DNA from: Asanoa siamensis
GTDB lineage: Bacteria; Actinomycetota; Actinomycetes; Mycobacteriales; Micromonosporaceae
DNA length: 64,000 nt
NCBI RefSeq assembly: GCF_016862555.1
Contig: NZ_BONE01000003.1
Span: 124,001 to 188,000 of the forward strand
Direction: 5' to 3'
Below are positions 54,401 to 63,985 of the stretch, piece by piece. The notes beneath the pieces are model-generated. The model was not told where the DNA came from and ran no database searches. It worked only from the letters and a program-made list of their open reading frames with translations. The position numbers and the translations under genes were made by a program. Positions within the stretch are counted from its first letter, which is position 1; each line of letters opens with the position of its first letter.

Positions 54401-55593
54401 ACAACCTGACTCACCGCGGCCGCAGAACCGCGCCGCCGCCGGCCACCAAGCGCAGGCTCCACGGGGGCAGCGTCGTGCCTTCGAGCCGCGGCCCGTGCCT
54501 GGCGAGAGGAAGCCTTCAATGCCGAGTCAGGCGTCAGCGGCAACGGCGCGGACTTGCTCGCAGGCGCCGCCGTCCCGACGACCTGGTCGGTGCCGCGCCG
54601 CCGCCGGCCACCAGGCGCGGGCTCCACCGGCGCAGTGTCGTCTGCTCGAGCCACGGCCCGCACCGGCCGCGAAGAAGCCTCCGGCGCCGAGTCAGCCGCC
54701 ACCCTCGACAGCCGCGACTTGCCCGCAGGCGCCGCCGTCCCGACGACCTGGTCGGTGCCGCGCCGCCGCCGCGGGCCAGATGGAGGGTCGACCGGAACAA
54801 CATCACCGGCCTTAGTGGTTACCGACGCCCGCCGCGCAGGGGCTTCCGGCACAAGCGTGGCGCTCGCTTTCAATGGCGCGGCCTTGCTCGCCGAGCCCGC
54901 CGCGTCAACGACTCGAGCCGCCGCCGCAGCAGACGCGGCACCACGAGGCTTACGCGCCGACCGAGGCGGCGATTCTGGAGAAGCCTCAGCGGTTGACCGC
55001 CGCGCTTTGGTCACCCCAGCCGCCTTGTCGACGGCAAGACCCACATCGGCAGCGTCATTCACCGCTTTGCGCCGCTGCCGACCACGACCTGCCTGCTGGG
55101 CGGGGGAACTGCCTGCGGCGTGATCCGGGCCTACCGCCGCGGATGCCGTTCGTCGGGTCCGCTCATCTGCCCCCGGGGCTCGTTTGCGCACCGTCGGCGC
55201 TTCGGCGGATCCACGCTCAGCCCCAACAGAAGCCTCCGCCGGGGCATGGCCGGCAACGGCCCCCCCGCGGCCACCGGCTGCTTGCCTACCCGACGCCGAC
55301 GCGGACGACCCGTCGGCCCGCGACCGGACACTCGAGGACGAAGAGGAACCCACCGCGGTGCCTGGGCGCTTTCGCGGCTTCGGTGCGGACGAGGACGCCT
55401 CAACGGTCACGGCGTGCTGTCCCGACTTCGAGCCCGACGAGTCAGGCGAACCCGACGCACGGCGTCCGCGTTGCGCACCCGACGAACCGGACGCCGCGGC
55501 GTCCGGCGGGTCGGAACGACGCCCTCGCACCGGGGCCGCGTCAGGCGGCGGGGAAGAGGAATCGAAACCTGACGCTGGTCCCCGCCGACCCAT
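51442..55593 (-). CDS. parA: ParA ATPase with a ~1100-residue disordered N-terminal extension
   Basis: The C-terminal ~282 residues (from about 1102) are a complete ParA/Soj ATPase: [55 protein letters not shown] and the usual end [12 protein letters not shown]. The frame continues upstream without a stop for 1101 codons. That part is Ala/Gly/Arg/Ser/Pro-rich with repeats ([28 protein letters not shown]), one hydrophobic island ([19 protein letters not shown]) and two parS sites read as VSRET. ATG 55593 directly follows the rsmG stop (TAG then ATG) and has GGAGGGG five bases upstream, which supports the long form. A shorter start at 52290 lacks a ribosome-binding site. Confidence 0.85.
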   Translation of the reverse strand: MGRRGPASGFDSSSPPPDAAPVRGRRSDPPDAAASGSSGAQRGRRASGSPDSSGSKSGQHAVTVEASSSAPKPRKRPGTAVGSSSSSSVRSRADGSSASASGRQAAGGRGGAVAGHAPAEASVGAERGSAEAPTVRKRAPGADERTRRTASAAVGPDHAAGSSPAQQAGRGRQRRKAVNDAADVGLAVDKAAGVTKARRSTAEASPESPPRSARKPRGAASAAAAARVVDAAGSASKAAPLKASATLVPEAPARRASVTTKAGDVVPVDPPSGPRRRRGTDQVVGTAAPAGKSRLSRVAADSAPEASSRPVRAVARADDTAPVEPAPGGRRRRGTDQVVGTAAPASKSAPLPLTPDSALKASSRQARAAARRHDAAPVEPALGGRRRRGSAAAVSQVVEPAGVAKQAARGKTKGTSAPATRPAPTTAQGGDAPPVQRGTSGRRGRSFAADVEGSTSGSPEQDHADQLLVTDKPQKRPSRHAIGPADSDAPAAVGTRTGGAAADGAARRAGGVGAPRGAVVADGAAARARAAGTPGGAVAADGAARRATGVGTPRGAIAADGGAPRARGVGTPLGAVAADGAVPGTSGVERSPRRAGATPTTRRPAAGSPPGGQPDRDATDLVPNVDARATSRSSDRATKASRATKASATKAGRDRSGPQQGEGAVPAPDQSRQARADGGRGATRQRRAGAAEGAAPAVGELGGSSKGRGSRDSSRGSAVSGSVMRGGEPGGSDRRHTSGGAGRKAANYVERTDDGQQEEKLARRPGVARSAPGQQRGGRSGSPDMRQKGGNEGPGEAGVRPPRPSNKAPRPTQSADDGVADEGTKAGNRRGAVSGSRRVPVGGTGWPPVATPRRGGYLRLVDGFLVFVPPNSGIESTDEPNSRGLERSSAVGWPRGNSAEREAESLSPAPADQKRTASARPAGAMSPPDAITSSGEADTPRADRDDTVHDNGNLDPGATAPHVSRETGPDGWAVGKRVPAPDSGLPHPRVASGQSESVDTASAEPGTAPRVPLAVPFSSPESAGGVAYPGRPDVAERPPAPSPRPQPAPGSDRVDVAPPRPAPPRPATPTVAPEAIPEEAVTDAYVSRETPTRDEDDPPLAMEALRAVQILNPSGDITMPRPDHTRIMCVANQKGGVGKTTTTVNLAVALALHGNRVLVVDLDPQGNASTGLNVPHHAGIPDVYDCLIDNVPLSDVAQAVEGIPNLWCVPATIDLAGAEIELVSVVARESRLSRAIAAHPATFDYVFIDCPPSLGLLTVNALVAAQEVLIPIQCEYYALEGLNQLINNINLVRQHLNPTLDVSTILLTMYDRRTRLADAVEQDVRNHFGDKVLRAVIPRNVRVSEAPSYGQSVMTYDPGSRGATSYFEAAQEIAERGVKGGKA
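52325..52338. other. parS site inside parA
   Basis: Perfect GTTTCACGTGAAAC, encoding VSRET at about residue 1086 of the long ParA, just before the ATPase domain. Confidence 0.9.
52694..52707. other. parS site inside parA
   Basis: Perfect GTTTCACGTGAAAC, encoding VSRET at about residue 963 of the long ParA. Confidence 0.9.
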
Positions 55594-56301
55594 CTAACCC
55601 CTCCGCGTTCTCCCTCGACCTCGACCTCGGCTCGCGGTCCGAGGTTGTGCCGGCTCGACCACGCGTTCCCGGATGATTTCCACGACCGTCGTCGGTGGGT
55701 CGACCAGGCCGACCCCGCATTGCCGTACGACCGCCGTGGCACCACCCAGTCGACCGATCGCGGTCTGGTGTTCCGCGATCTCGTCGGACGCCGACGCGCC
55801 CTTGAGGGCGAGCAGCCGTCCGCCGGGTGCGGTGAGGGGGAGACACCAGCCGGCGAGCCGGTCGAGCGGCGCGACCGCCCGAGCGGTGACCACGTCGGCC
55901 GGGGCAAGCTCGCCCCGGACCTCCTCAGCCCGGCCACGGACGACCGAAACCGCGTCGTCGAGGCCGAGTTGGGTCACCACTTCCGCCAGGAAGGCGGTCC
56001 GTCGTGCCAGTGGTTCGACCAGGACCACGGAGAGGTCCGGCCGCGCCACCGAAAGCACGATACCGGGCAAACCCGCCCCAGACCCCACGTCAATCACCGA
56101 AGCGCCGTACGGGATCAATTCGGTCATCGTCGCGCAGTTGAGCAGGTGGCGGTCCCAGATCCGCGGTGCCTCGCGCGGGCCGATCAAGCCGCGCACGACG
56201 CCGTCGGTCGCCAGCAGCTCGGCGTACGCGACGGCCAGCGGCAGGCGGTCGCCGAAAAGATCAACGGCCACCGGCGGGGGCGGCGGCAACTCGTCAGTCA
56301 C
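55594..56301 (-). CDS. rsmG: 16S rRNA (guanine-N7) methyltransferase RsmG
   Basis: A 235-residue SAM-dependent methyltransferase for 16S rRNA G527 (E. coli numbering). Motifs: FGDRLPLAVAYAELLATDGVVRGLIGPREAPRIWDRHLLNCATMTELIPYGASVIDVGSGAGLPGIVLSVARPD (SAM motif GSGAGLPG), LVEPLARRTAFLAEVV and ADVVTARAVAPLDRL. GTG 56301 (MTDELPP start) has TGGAG 11 bases upstream; ATG 56322 is a possible start but a strong hairpin sits four bases before it. The stop is immediately followed by the parA ATG. Confidence 0.95.
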   Translation of the reverse strand: MTDELPPPPPVAVDLFGDRLPLAVAYAELLATDGVVRGLIGPREAPRIWDRHLLNCATMTELIPYGASVIDVGSGAGLPGIVLSVARPDLSVVLVEPLARRTAFLAEVVTQLGLDDAVSVVRGRAEEVRGELAPADVVTARAVAPLDRLAGWCLPLTAPGGRLLALKGASASDEIAEHQTAIGRLGGATAVVRQCGVGLVDPPTTVVEIIRERVVEPAQPRTASRGRGRGRTRRG

Positions 56302-56326
56302 AGGCAAGAACACTCCAGACATGGAA

Positions 56327-56354
56327 CGGCCCGGGCGAGTGACCGCCCGGGCCG
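56327..56354 (-). terminator. Perfect 11-bp hairpin between jag and rsmG
   Basis: CGGCCCGGGCG at 56327-56337 pairs with CGCCCGGGCCG at 56344-56354 around AGTGAC. It lies 33 bases past the jag stop and just before rsmG, so it may attenuate transcription into rsmG-parA-parB. Confidence 0.65.
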
Positions 56355-56387
56355 GAACCGCCGCGCACGAGGGCGCGGTGAAAGACA

Positions 56388-57026
56388 TCAGGGAGCCGGG
56401 CGTACGACGATCCGGCGGTGCGGCTCGACGCCCTCGGACTCGCTCTCCACGCCGGCGAGGGCGTTGACGACATCGTGTACGCACTTGCGCTCGAACGCCG
56501 ACATCGGCTCCAGGCGCACGGACTCGCCGTACTCCTTGACCTTCTCGACCGCGTTCTTGGCCACCGCGGCGAGCTCCTTGCGGCGGTTGGCCCGGTAGCC
56601 ACCCACGTCGAGCAGCAGCCGGCTCGGCGAGCCGGTCTCCCGGAACACCGCGAGCCGGGTCAGCTCCTGCAGCGCCTCCAGCGTGGCGCCGCGCTGGCCG
56701 ACCAGCGGCTGCAGCCGCCCGCCGACGACCTCGACCATCGGCCGCCCACCGGAGACGAGCTCGTCGATGTCGCCGTCGTAGTCCAGGATGTCGAGCAGGC
56801 CCTCGACGTAGTCCGCGGCGATCTCGCTCTGTCGGAACAGGTCGCTGTCGCTGGTCTCCTTCGCCTCGGCACCCTCGGCCTTCTCGGAGCCCTCCTCGGC
56901 CGAGTCGGCCTCATCCGCCTCATCCGCGTCTTCGGCCAGCTCAGCGGCCTCGTCCGCACGCGCAGCAGCCTCGTCCTTCTCCTCGTCGAACGGCTCTTCG
57001 GTGCGGGGGATGCTGGTGTCGGTCAC
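56388..57026 (-). CDS. jag: Jag/KhpB RNA-binding protein (KH and R3H domains)
   Basis: A 212-residue protein. The first ~60 residues are Glu/Asp/Ala-rich. Then a KH domain (AADYVEGLLDILDYDGDIDE ... EVVGGRLQPLVGQRGATLEALQELTRLAVF) and an R3H domain (GYRANRRKELAAVAKNAVEKVKEYGESVRLEPMSAFERKCVHDVVNAL). The Jag_N domain of Firmicutes is absent, as is usual in Actinobacteria. It binds RNA and is linked to cell elongation. GTG 57026 has GGAG. Confidence 0.95.
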   Translation of the reverse strand: MTDTSIPRTEEPFDEEKDEAAARADEAAELAEDADEADEADSAEEGSEKAEGAEAKETSDSDLFRQSEIAADYVEGLLDILDYDGDIDELVSGGRPMVEVVGGRLQPLVGQRGATLEALQELTRLAVFRETGSPSRLLLDVGGYRANRRKELAAVAKNAVEKVKEYGESVRLEPMSAFERKCVHDVVNALAGVESESEGVEPHRRIVVRPAP

Positions 57027-57128
57027 GGTGTCATCTCCGTATGTCTCTCGCCGGACCGTGAGGTCCGCTGGTCAGCCCGCCCGGGTGAGCAGGTCACCGG
57101 GCCGGGCACGTCTGTGGTCGCAGGAGGC

Positions 57129-57155
57129 GCGGCCGGCGGAGGAGACGCCGGCCGC
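57129..57155 (-). terminator. Hairpin after yidC
   Basis: GCGGCCGGCG at 57129-57138 pairs with CGCCGGCCGC at 57146-57155, six bases past the yidC stop. Probably a partial terminator before jag. Confidence 0.65.
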
Positions 57156-57160
57156 CGCGC

Positions 57161-58321
57161 TCATTTGCGTTTCGCCGGGCGGCGGCCGCCGGCCTTCTTC
57201 GGGTTGACCGGTTTCGCGCCGGGCTTGGGCGCCAGCGCCTTCCCGTCGACCGCGGGTTTCGCCGCGTCCGGCTGCTTGCCGTTGGCCTTGCCGCCGGCCG
57301 CCTTGCCACCAGCAGCCACCGCCTTGCCACCAGCCGCGCCCTTGCCGACCGCCTTGGGGGCGGCGCCGGGCTGCGGAGCGGCGGCGGACCGGGCCGCCTC
57401 GGTGATGCGGCTGAGGAAGCCACCTGACGACTTCTGCTGCGCCTGTGCCTCGCGCGCGGCCTGGGCCGCCCGAGCCTTCTCGCCGGCTTCCGAGTAGCGG
57501 TTGACCGTGTTGGCCGTGCTCACCGCCGGCGGCGGGAACTTCCGCAACACCCATTGCTGCTGGCCGAGGGTGAAGAGGTTGTTCGTGACCCAGTAGATGA
57601 TCACACCGATCGGGAAGATCGCACCGGAGATCAGCAGCGACGCCGGGATGCCGTAGAGCATGATCCGCTGAAGCATCCGCTGCTGCGGGTCCTCGGCCCA
57701 ACCGGTCTTCAGGATCATCTGGCGGCTGGTCAGGTAGGTCGTCGTGATCATGATGACGACCAGGATGGCCGCGATTATCTTGACGGTGATGACGCTCGCG
57801 TCGAGCGGGGCGAGCTCCGCGGCGCTCGAACCGAACCGGCCGGAGATCGGGGCCGTGAACAGGGTCGCGTGGGACGCGCTGTCGAACTGCGCGGCGGTCC
57901 AGCCGTACAGCTCCTTCGCCTGGTTGTTCGGGTTGAGGCGTTTGAGCACGTGGAACAGGCCGAGGAAGACCGGAATCTGCAGGAACATGGGCAGACAGCC
58001 CATGAGCGGGTTGGCCTTCTCCGTCCGGTACAGCTCCATGATCTCTTTCTGGAGCGTTTCCCGGTCACCCTTGTGTTTCTCCTGCAGCTCCTTGACCTTG
58101 GGTTGCAGGGCCTGCATCGCACGTTGCGACTTGATCTGTTTGACGAAGATCGGGAAGAGGATGACCCGGACCGTGACGACGAGGAAGAAGATCGCCAGGA
58201 TCCAGGACCAGGTGGTGCCCAACACCGGCCGATCGGGCACGCCGATGGCGTCCCACACCCCGTGCCAGCGCAGCAGGATCCACGAAATCGCGTAGTAGAT
58301 CCAGTCGAGACTGATGTGCAC
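57161..58321 (-). CDS. yidC: Membrane protein insertase YidC
   Basis: A ~386-residue insertase of the Oxa1/Alb3 family. It starts with LDWIYYAISWILLRWHGVW, then the conserved core LFPIFVKQIKSQRAMQALQPKVKELQEKHKGDRETLQKEIMELYRTEKANPLMGCLPMFLQIPVFLGLFHVL with the strictly conserved Arg, and LYGIPASLLISGAIFPIGVIIYWVTNNLFTLGQQ. A basic Lys/Ala/Gly/Pro-rich tail of ~100 residues may contact the ribosome. GTG 58321 has GGGAG at a better distance than TTG 58324. Confidence 0.97.
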   Translation of the reverse strand: MHISLDWIYYAISWILLRWHGVWDAIGVPDRPVLGTTWSWILAIFFLVVTVRVILFPIFVKQIKSQRAMQALQPKVKELQEKHKGDRETLQKEIMELYRTEKANPLMGCLPMFLQIPVFLGLFHVLKRLNPNNQAKELYGWTAAQFDSASHATLFTAPISGRFGSSAAELAPLDASVITVKIIAAILVVIMITTTYLTSRQMILKTGWAEDPQQRMLQRIMLYGIPASLLISGAIFPIGVIIYWVTNNLFTLGQQQWVLRKFPPPAVSTANTVNRYSEAGEKARAAQAAREAQAQQKSSGGFLSRITEAARSAAAPQPGAAPKAVGKGAAGGKAVAAGGKAAGGKANGKQPDAAKPAVDGKALAPKPGAKPVNPKKAGGRRPAKRK

Positions 58322-58333
58322 CAAGGGCTCCCG

Positions 58334-58642
58334 TCACTCGGCCAGGGGTTCCGCCGTGCCGGCGGGGCGACGACGACGCGGTTCCGGCACCGGGTCGTAG
58401 CCACCGGGGTGGAAGGGGTGGCAGCGCAGCAGCCGCCAGACCGTCAGACCGGTTCCGCGGATCGCACCATGCCGCGACACGGCCTCGAGGCCGTACGCGC
58501 TGCACGACGGATAGAACCGACAACGGGCCGGCAGTGCCGGGCTTATCCAACGACGGTACGCGATGATGCAAAAAGCCAGTACGCGGGCGGGGAGGCTGGG
58601 TTTCCCGGGTGTCGTGTTGCTGATGGTTTCCTGAGAACTCAT
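58334..58642 (-). CDS. yidD: Membrane protein insertion efficiency factor YidD
   Basis: A ~102-residue small basic protein with the YidD signature [60 protein letters not shown]. It assists YidC. ATG 58642 overlaps the rnpA stop by one base; a GTG at 58645 is an alternative. yidC follows after about 12 bases. Confidence 0.96.
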   Translation of the reverse strand: MSSQETISNTTPGKPSLPARVLAFCIIAYRRWISPALPARCRFYPSCSAYGLEAVSRHGAIRGTGLTVWRLLRCHPFHPGGYDPVPEPRRRRPAGTAEPLAE

Positions 58643-59043
58643 CACGCCCCCCGACCCTTGCGACGGACACTCGCGGCGGCTATCGCTCGATCAAGATCCA
58701 TACCGAGCCGCTCGTACGACCGTTCGGCGGCGCGTGGCGTCGCGCGCACCACCAGCGTCGACCCGGCCGGCAACGCGTCGAGCCGGGCCCGGGCCAGGTG
58801 TCGCAACCGGCGCTTGACCCGGTTGCGGACGACGGCGCCGCCGACCTTCTTGGACACGACGAAGCCGGCGCGCGCCGGTGGTGTGGCGGATGCCGCACCA
58901 GGGGCGGACGCCGGCTGGTCGAGGTCATGCGGGGACGAAAGCGTCAGGTGGACGACCACCCCGCCGCGGCCTTCGGTGCGGCCGTTGCGAACGGCGGCGG
59001 TGAACTCGTCGCGGCGCCGTAGGCGTTGCGCGGCGGCCAGCAT
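58642..59043 (-). CDS. rnpA: Ribonuclease P protein component
   Basis: A 133-residue basic protein. LRRRDEF at the start and the RNR motif in [25 protein letters not shown] identify the protein subunit of RNase P. A ~20-residue Ala/Pro-rich insert sits before the FVVSKKV strand. It is 35 bases downstream of rpmH and overlaps yidD, in the standard order. Confidence 0.96.
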   Translation of the reverse strand: MLAAAQRLRRRDEFTAAVRNGRTEGRGGVVVHLTLSSPHDLDQPASAPGAASATPPARAGFVVSKKVGGAVVRNRVKRRLRHLARARLDALPAGSTLVVRATPRAAERSYERLGMDLDRAIAAASVRRKGRGA

Positions 59044-59078
59044 CGCTGCCCTACTTCCATCCCGGTGCCGGACTGAGG

Positions 59079-59216
59079 TCAGGCCGACAGCTCCTTGCGA
59101 CCCTTCGCCCGGCGGGCGGAGAGGATCGCGCGGCCGGCGCGGGTGCGCATGCGCAGCCGGAAGCCGTGGGTCTTGGCACGCCGGCGGTTGTTCGGCTGGA
59201 AGGTGCGCTTGCTCAC
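59079..59216 (-). CDS. rpmH: 50S ribosomal protein L34
   Basis: A 45-residue L34: [44 protein letters not shown] after the start. GTG 59216 is the start; the longer upstream frame is not coding. A 69-base part of this gene is duplicated at 47334-47402. Confidence 0.97.
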   Translation of the reverse strand: MSKRTFQPNNRRRAKTHGFRLRMRTRAGRAILSARRAKGRKELSA

Positions 59217-59854
59217 GTCAGGCTCTCCGTCGTCGGGCGGTCCCGCACAGGCAGGGCCGGGTCTTTGGTTCGAAACAGGCGCGCCGCACGAGGGGTGCCT
59301 CGGCGCGTCGGCCGGCGTGCTCGTCACGCGTGGGGCGCCGCACGGGGCACCTACGCAGCAAGCATTCGCCACCCTACCAGAGGGCGACGGAGCGGCCGCT
59401 CAAGCCTACGCACGCCGACCTTGAGCGTCAAACACCGGCAAACGGCGCGTCGTCGCAGGCCGCGGCCGGTACGGCGCACCCGGAACCTGCCCCCTTTTGC
59501 GTATACCGAGAAGGCAGTTCTCTGTACAACGGTTGTAGGGGTGTGGACAACGCTGTTAGCGTGCCGGGTTGCCGGTCGGCGATCTGGGGGGCTCACGGCT
59601 GCCATACGGGGCAAAACCGGGCGAGGTGGTCAATCGTTCGGCACGGTGTAGCCATGCCGATGCCGAAACGGCTGAGTCCGGGCTCGACGGTTCGTATGGG
59701 ACAGGCGCCACGATCGGCCAGCACACAGGCTGTGGATAACTTGTGGACAAGCGGTCAGGCCAGCCGCCCGTACGCGGGGGACTGTGCCCAGGCGCGGCGG
59801 GTCTGAGCAGGCCCGTCGCGGCCGAGCACATGGAGCGAGGGGGGTGGCGACAGG
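59217..59854. promoter_or_regulatory. Divergent rpmH / dnaA control region with DnaA boxes
   Basis: This 638-base region carries both promoters. Perfect DnaA boxes TGTGGACAA occur at 59542-59550 and 59742-59750, with TGTGGATAA at 59731-59739. The pair at 59731/59742 is about 105 bases before the dnaA start and fits autoregulation by DnaA. A locally AT-richer stretch near 59495-59530 probably holds a promoter. Open frames across it look non-coding. Confidence 0.75.
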
Positions 59855-61951
59855 GTGTCCGAGACGATCGATCTCGCCGGGGTCTGGCTGGCGGCGACCG
59901 ATGAACTGGCTGACGAGATCGTCTCCGCCCAGCAGCGCGCCTACCTCCGGCTGACCCGGCTCCGCGCCATCGTCGAGGACACCGCACTGCTCTCGGTGCC
60001 CGACGCCTTCACCCGCGACGTCATCGAGTCCCGGCTGCGCCCGGCGATCACCGAGGCCCTCTCGCGCCGGCTCGGCCGCGCGATCCAGGTCGCGGTGACC
60101 GTCCGCCCGCCCGAAGACGGCCAGCCCCGGCCGACCGGCTTCACCATCGCCCCGCCCGAGGAAGGCGGTGGCTACGCCGCCAACTCCTTCCCACCCCACC
60201 AGCGCAGCACGCCGCCGGACACCGCGGGCGGGTCCGGGGGTGGCGAACCACACCAGCAGGCAAGCGCGCCGCCGGCCCAGTCCGCGCCCCCGGTGCCGCC
60301 CGCTCCCCGCCAGCCCGGCACGCCACCGCAGCCCACCGCGCGCCCCGCGTCAGCGGCCCAGGCCCAGGCCCAGACCCCGGCCCCGAAGCCCGCGCCGGCC
60401 GACCCGCGCCCGACCACCGGCCCGACCAGCCCGAGCAGCGCCCCCGCCAAGTCCGACCCCCTCACCGCCCTCAACGCGCCGACCGCGCTGCACAGCGTCA
60501 TCCAGCCCAAGCCCAACCCCCCGCTGGACCCGACGCCGACCAGCCCCGCCGCGCCCGGCCCGTCCCCCCGCCCCGCGGGCACCGGCGCCGTCGGCACGGC
60601 CCGCCCGCCGGTCCCCGCCGCGAACCCGACACCGCGCGACGCCGAGCGCGACCGGCAGGACGCGCTGTTCAGCAGCCCGTACGCACCGCCGCCGGCGCCG
60701 ACCCCGCCGCAGGCCGTCCCCGGCTACTCGACGGGCGGCACGACCTACGGCACCCCGTACCAGCCGCGGGAGGAAGCGCGACCGCCCGCCCAGCCGGACC
60801 GGCGCGACAACCGCTACGACGAGCCCCCGACGCAGCCGATGCGGCGCGAGGGCGGCGACTCCGGGCCCGGCCGCTCCGGCGACCCCCGCCGCGACGACCG
60901 GCGCCCGGGCACAGAGGCGAGTGCCAACCGGCTCAACCCGAAGTACATGTTCGAGACGTTCGTCATCGGCTCGTCCAACCGGTTCGCGCACGCCGCGTCG
61001 GTCGCGGTGGCCGAGTCGCCGGCCAAGGCGTACAACCCGCTGTTCATCTATGGCAGTTCCGGGCTCGGCAAGACGCACCTGCTGCACGCGATCGGCCACT
61101 ACGCCACGACGCTGGGCAACGCGCGGTCGGTGCGCTACGTCTCGACCGAAGAGTTCACCAACGACTTCATCAACTCGCTGCGCGACGACAAGACCAGCGC
61201 GTTCCAGCGCCGCTACCGCGACGTCGACATCCTGCTGATCGACGACATCCAGTTCCTGGAGAACCGCGAGCGTACGCAGGAAGAGTTCTTCCACACCTTC
61301 AATACGTTGCACAACGCCAACAAGCAGATCGTCATCACCTCGGACCGGTCGCCGAAGCAGCTGGCCACATTGGAGGATCGGCTGCGCACCCGGTTCGAGT
61401 GGGGGCTGCTGGCCGACATCCAGCCGCCGGACCTCGAGACGCGGATCGCGATCCTGCAGAAGAAGGCGGCGCAGGAACGGTTGTACGCGCCGCCGGACGT
61501 CCTCGAGTTCATCGCCTCCCGGATCGCCAACTCGATCCGCGAGCTCGAGGGCGCGCTCATCCGGGTGACCGCGTTCGCCTCGCTGACCCGCTCGCCGGTC
61601 GAGCTCGCGATCGCCGAAGAGGTGCTCCGCGACTTCATCCCGGACGGCTCCGGCCCCGAGATCACCGCCGACCAGATCATGGTGTCGACCGCGGACTACT
61701 TCGGCGTCTCGCTCGAGGACCTGCGCGGCCACTCCCGCTCGCGGGTGCTCGTCAACGCCCGCCAGGTGGCCATGTATCTCTGTCGCGAGCTGACCGACCT
61801 CTCGCTGCCCCGGATCGGGCAGGCGTTCGGCGGCCGCGACCACACCACGGTCATGCACGCCGACCGGAAGATCCGCCAGCAGATGGCGGAGCGGCGCTCG
61901 CTCTACAACCAGATCGCCGAGCTGACGAACCGGATCAAGCAGACCTCCTGA
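59855..61951 (+). CDS. dnaA: Chromosomal replication initiator protein DnaA
   Basis: A 698-residue initiator. Domain I is residues 1-95. Domain II is an unusually long Pro/Ala-rich linker of about 270 residues, as in Streptomyces and relatives. Domain III has [21 protein letters not shown], Walker [10 protein letters not shown] (about 400) and Walker [25 protein letters not shown]. Domain IV contains [46 protein letters not shown], the DnaA-box-binding signature. Start GTG 59855 behind a G-rich Shine-Dalgarno. Confidence 0.98.
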   Translation: MSETIDLAGVWLAATDELADEIVSAQQRAYLRLTRLRAIVEDTALLSVPDAFTRDVIESRLRPAITEALSRRLGRAIQVAVTVRPPEDGQPRPTGFTIAPPEEGGGYAANSFPPHQRSTPPDTAGGSGGGEPHQQASAPPAQSAPPVPPAPRQPGTPPQPTARPASAAQAQAQTPAPKPAPADPRPTTGPTSPSSAPAKSDPLTALNAPTALHSVIQPKPNPPLDPTPTSPAAPGPSPRPAGTGAVGTARPPVPAANPTPRDAERDRQDALFSSPYAPPPAPTPPQAVPGYSTGGTTYGTPYQPREEARPPAQPDRRDNRYDEPPTQPMRREGGDSGPGRSGDPRRDDRRPGTEASANRLNPKYMFETFVIGSSNRFAHAASVAVAESPAKAYNPLFIYGSSGLGKTHLLHAIGHYATTLGNARSVRYVSTEEFTNDFINSLRDDKTSAFQRRYRDVDILLIDDIQFLENRERTQEEFFHTFNTLHNANKQIVITSDRSPKQLATLEDRLRTRFEWGLLADIQPPDLETRIAILQKKAAQERLYAPPDVLEFIASRIANSIRELEGALIRVTAFASLTRSPVELAIAEEVLRDFIPDGSGPEITADQIMVSTADYFGVSLEDLRGHSRSRVLVNARQVAMYLCRELTDLSLPRIGQAFGGRDHTTVMHADRKIRQQMAERRSLYNQIAELTNRIKQTS

Positions 61952-62796
61952 TCTCAACCGGTTGGTTCAGGCACACCGCCTGAGACCACTCAGTTCTCCA
62001 CAACCTCGGCACGTTTTCCACAGCCCGGCATCGATCCACAGGGTGCCGGGCTTTTCCACGTCTTCTCCACAGGTTCACCAACAGCTGTGTCCACACATGG
62101 AAAAACCGTCGCTGCCCGCGTTTCCAGTATTGTCCGGATTAGGTTGTTTACTAGGATTAGTCTGGATCAGTCTGCGTCCCCAGGTTTCTTCACAGGTAAG
62201 GAGCGGTTATCCGCAGAACACACAGGTGACTCGCGTCTATCCACAGTTCCCACATCGAATCCACAGCCGCTGTCCACCGTCGTGGACGGCGTCGCGGTCG
62301 TGCCCGTCGATATCCACACAGGCTGTGGACGAAGGCTGGGGACAGTGCTGTGGACGCGGGCTCCTGCATCCACAGCGGTGGACACCGTGTGCGGAGCGTG
62401 TTGAAGGTTCTGGGGAAACTCAGAAGATGATCTCCAAGGGGTGTGGAGAAACCGTGGGTAAACCCGGTGGACAACCGGTGGACAACTCGGCGTCGCTGTG
62501 TGCGGACGATCGCCTGTGGATCGGCGGCCGAGTTACACGCAGGTTCCTCCACATGTTCGCCACCGGTGGATAACGTGTCTGACCAGCCAAAACGGCGACG
62601 ATCCACAGTTTGCACAGCACCGATGAAGACGACTACTTATCTCTTTAGAGAGAAGAAAACCAATCATCACGTCTGGGGATTTGTGCATGGCGCTCGAACC
62701 GTCTCGGAAAACACCGGGGTCGGGCGCACGTCGAGGCAGGGCGCGTCTTAAGGTTCGGTGGGGCACTACGTATCGGACCCGACCCGGAGGCATCGC
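61952..62796. other. Origin of replication oriC
   Basis: The 845 bases between dnaA and dnaN hold about 20 DnaA boxes in both directions. Plus-strand examples: TTCTCCACA 61994, TTTTCCACA 62014, TTCTCCACA 62063, GTGTCCACA 62087, CTATCCACA 62237, GAATCCACA 62257, ATATCCACA 62310, GCATCCACA 62366, CGATCCACA 62599. Opposite direction: TGTGGACGA 62324, TGTGGACGC 62349, TGTGGAGAA 62442, GGTGGACAA 62466 and 62477, TGTGGATCG 62515, GGTGGATAA 62565. AT-richer stretches at about 62127-62170 and 62623-62670 are candidates for the unwinding element. No gene lies in it. Confidence 0.95.
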
Positions 62797-63930
62797 ATGA
62801 AGTTCCGCGTGGAGCGCGACGCGCTCGCCGACGCCGTGGCGTGGACGGCGAAGAGCCTGCCCAGCCGGCCGTCGGTGCCGGTCCTCGCGGGCGTCATGCT
62901 GCGCGTGTCCGACGGCAGCCTCGAGGTCTCCGGTTTCGACTACGAGGTCTCCAGCCAGGTGACCGTCGAGATCCAGGGTGACGCCGACGGCGCCGCACTG
63001 GTCTCCGGCCGGCTGCTCGCCGAGATCACCAAGGCCCTGCCCGGCAAGCCGGTCGACATCGCGGCCGTCGGCGCCCACCTCGAGCTCGTCTGCGGCAGCG
63101 CCCGGTTCACCCTGCCGACCATGCCCGTCGAGGACTACCCGAGCCTGCCGGCGATGCCCGCCAGCGCCGGCACGATCGACGCCGCCGCCTTCGCGACGGC
63201 GGTCGCCCAGGTCGCCATCGCCGCGGGCCGCGACGAGACGCTGCCGATGATGACCGGTGTCCGCGTCGAGCTGTCCGGCAGCAACATCGCCCTGCTCGCC
63301 ACCGACCGCTACCGGCTGGCCATGCGCGAGCTGGAGTGGCGCCCCGAGGACCCGGAGATCAGCCTCAACGCGCTGGTGCCGGCCCGCACGCTCAACGACA
63401 CGGCCAAGACCCTCGGCCCGCTCGGTGGCGACGTCACGATGGCCCTGGCGCACGGCGGCGCCGGCGAGGGCATGATCGGCTTCTCCGCCGGCACCCGCCG
63501 CACCACCAGCCGCCTGCTCGACGGCGCCAACTACCCCCCGGTGCGCTCGCTCTTCCCCGCCAGCCACAACGCCGAGGCCCGCGTCTCGGTGCCCGCGCTG
63601 GTCGAGGTCGTCCGCCGCGTCGCCCTCGTCGCCGAGCGGACCACCCCGGTGCTGCTCAGCTTCGGCCCCGACGGCCTGGTCGTCGAGGCGGGCGGCAGCG
63701 AGGAGGCCCGGGCCAGCGAGGCGATGGAGGCCACGTTCAGCGGCGAGCCGCTGACCATCGGCTTCAACCCGCAGTACCTGATCGACGGGCTGCAGAACCT
63801 TCTCGCGCCGACGGCCGTCCTCTCCTTCGTCGACGCCTTCAAGCCCGCAGTGATCTCGCCCGCCGCTGACGACGGCGAGATCGTCTCCGGATACCGCTAC
63901 CTGATCATGCCGATCCGGGTTACCCGCTGA
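62797..63930 (+). CDS. dnaN: DNA polymerase III beta subunit (sliding clamp)
   Basis: A 377-residue clamp. MKFRVERDALADAVAWTAKSLPSRPSVPVLAGVMLRV begins domain I; LPTMPVEDYPSLP and LLATDRYRLAMRELEW are domain I/II landmarks; the C-terminus ends YRYLIMPIRVTR, close to the canonical MPMRL. ATG 62797 has CGGAGG; the frame extends 13 codons further into oriC. Confidence 0.98.
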   Translation: MKFRVERDALADAVAWTAKSLPSRPSVPVLAGVMLRVSDGSLEVSGFDYEVSSQVTVEIQGDADGAALVSGRLLAEITKALPGKPVDIAAVGAHLELVCGSARFTLPTMPVEDYPSLPAMPASAGTIDAAAFATAVAQVAIAAGRDETLPMMTGVRVELSGSNIALLATDRYRLAMRELEWRPEDPEISLNALVPARTLNDTAKTLGPLGGDVTMALAHGGAGEGMIGFSAGTRRTTSRLLDGANYPPVRSLFPASHNAEARVSVPALVEVVRRVALVAERTTPVLLSFGPDGLVVEAGGSEEARASEAMEATFSGEPLTIGFNPQYLIDGLQNLLAPTAVLSFVDAFKPAVISPAADDGEIVSGYRYLIMPIRVTR

Positions 63931-63985
63931 CCCGCGGGTAACGCAGGGAGCACAAAGGCACGTCACCACGGGAGGGGAACCCGCT

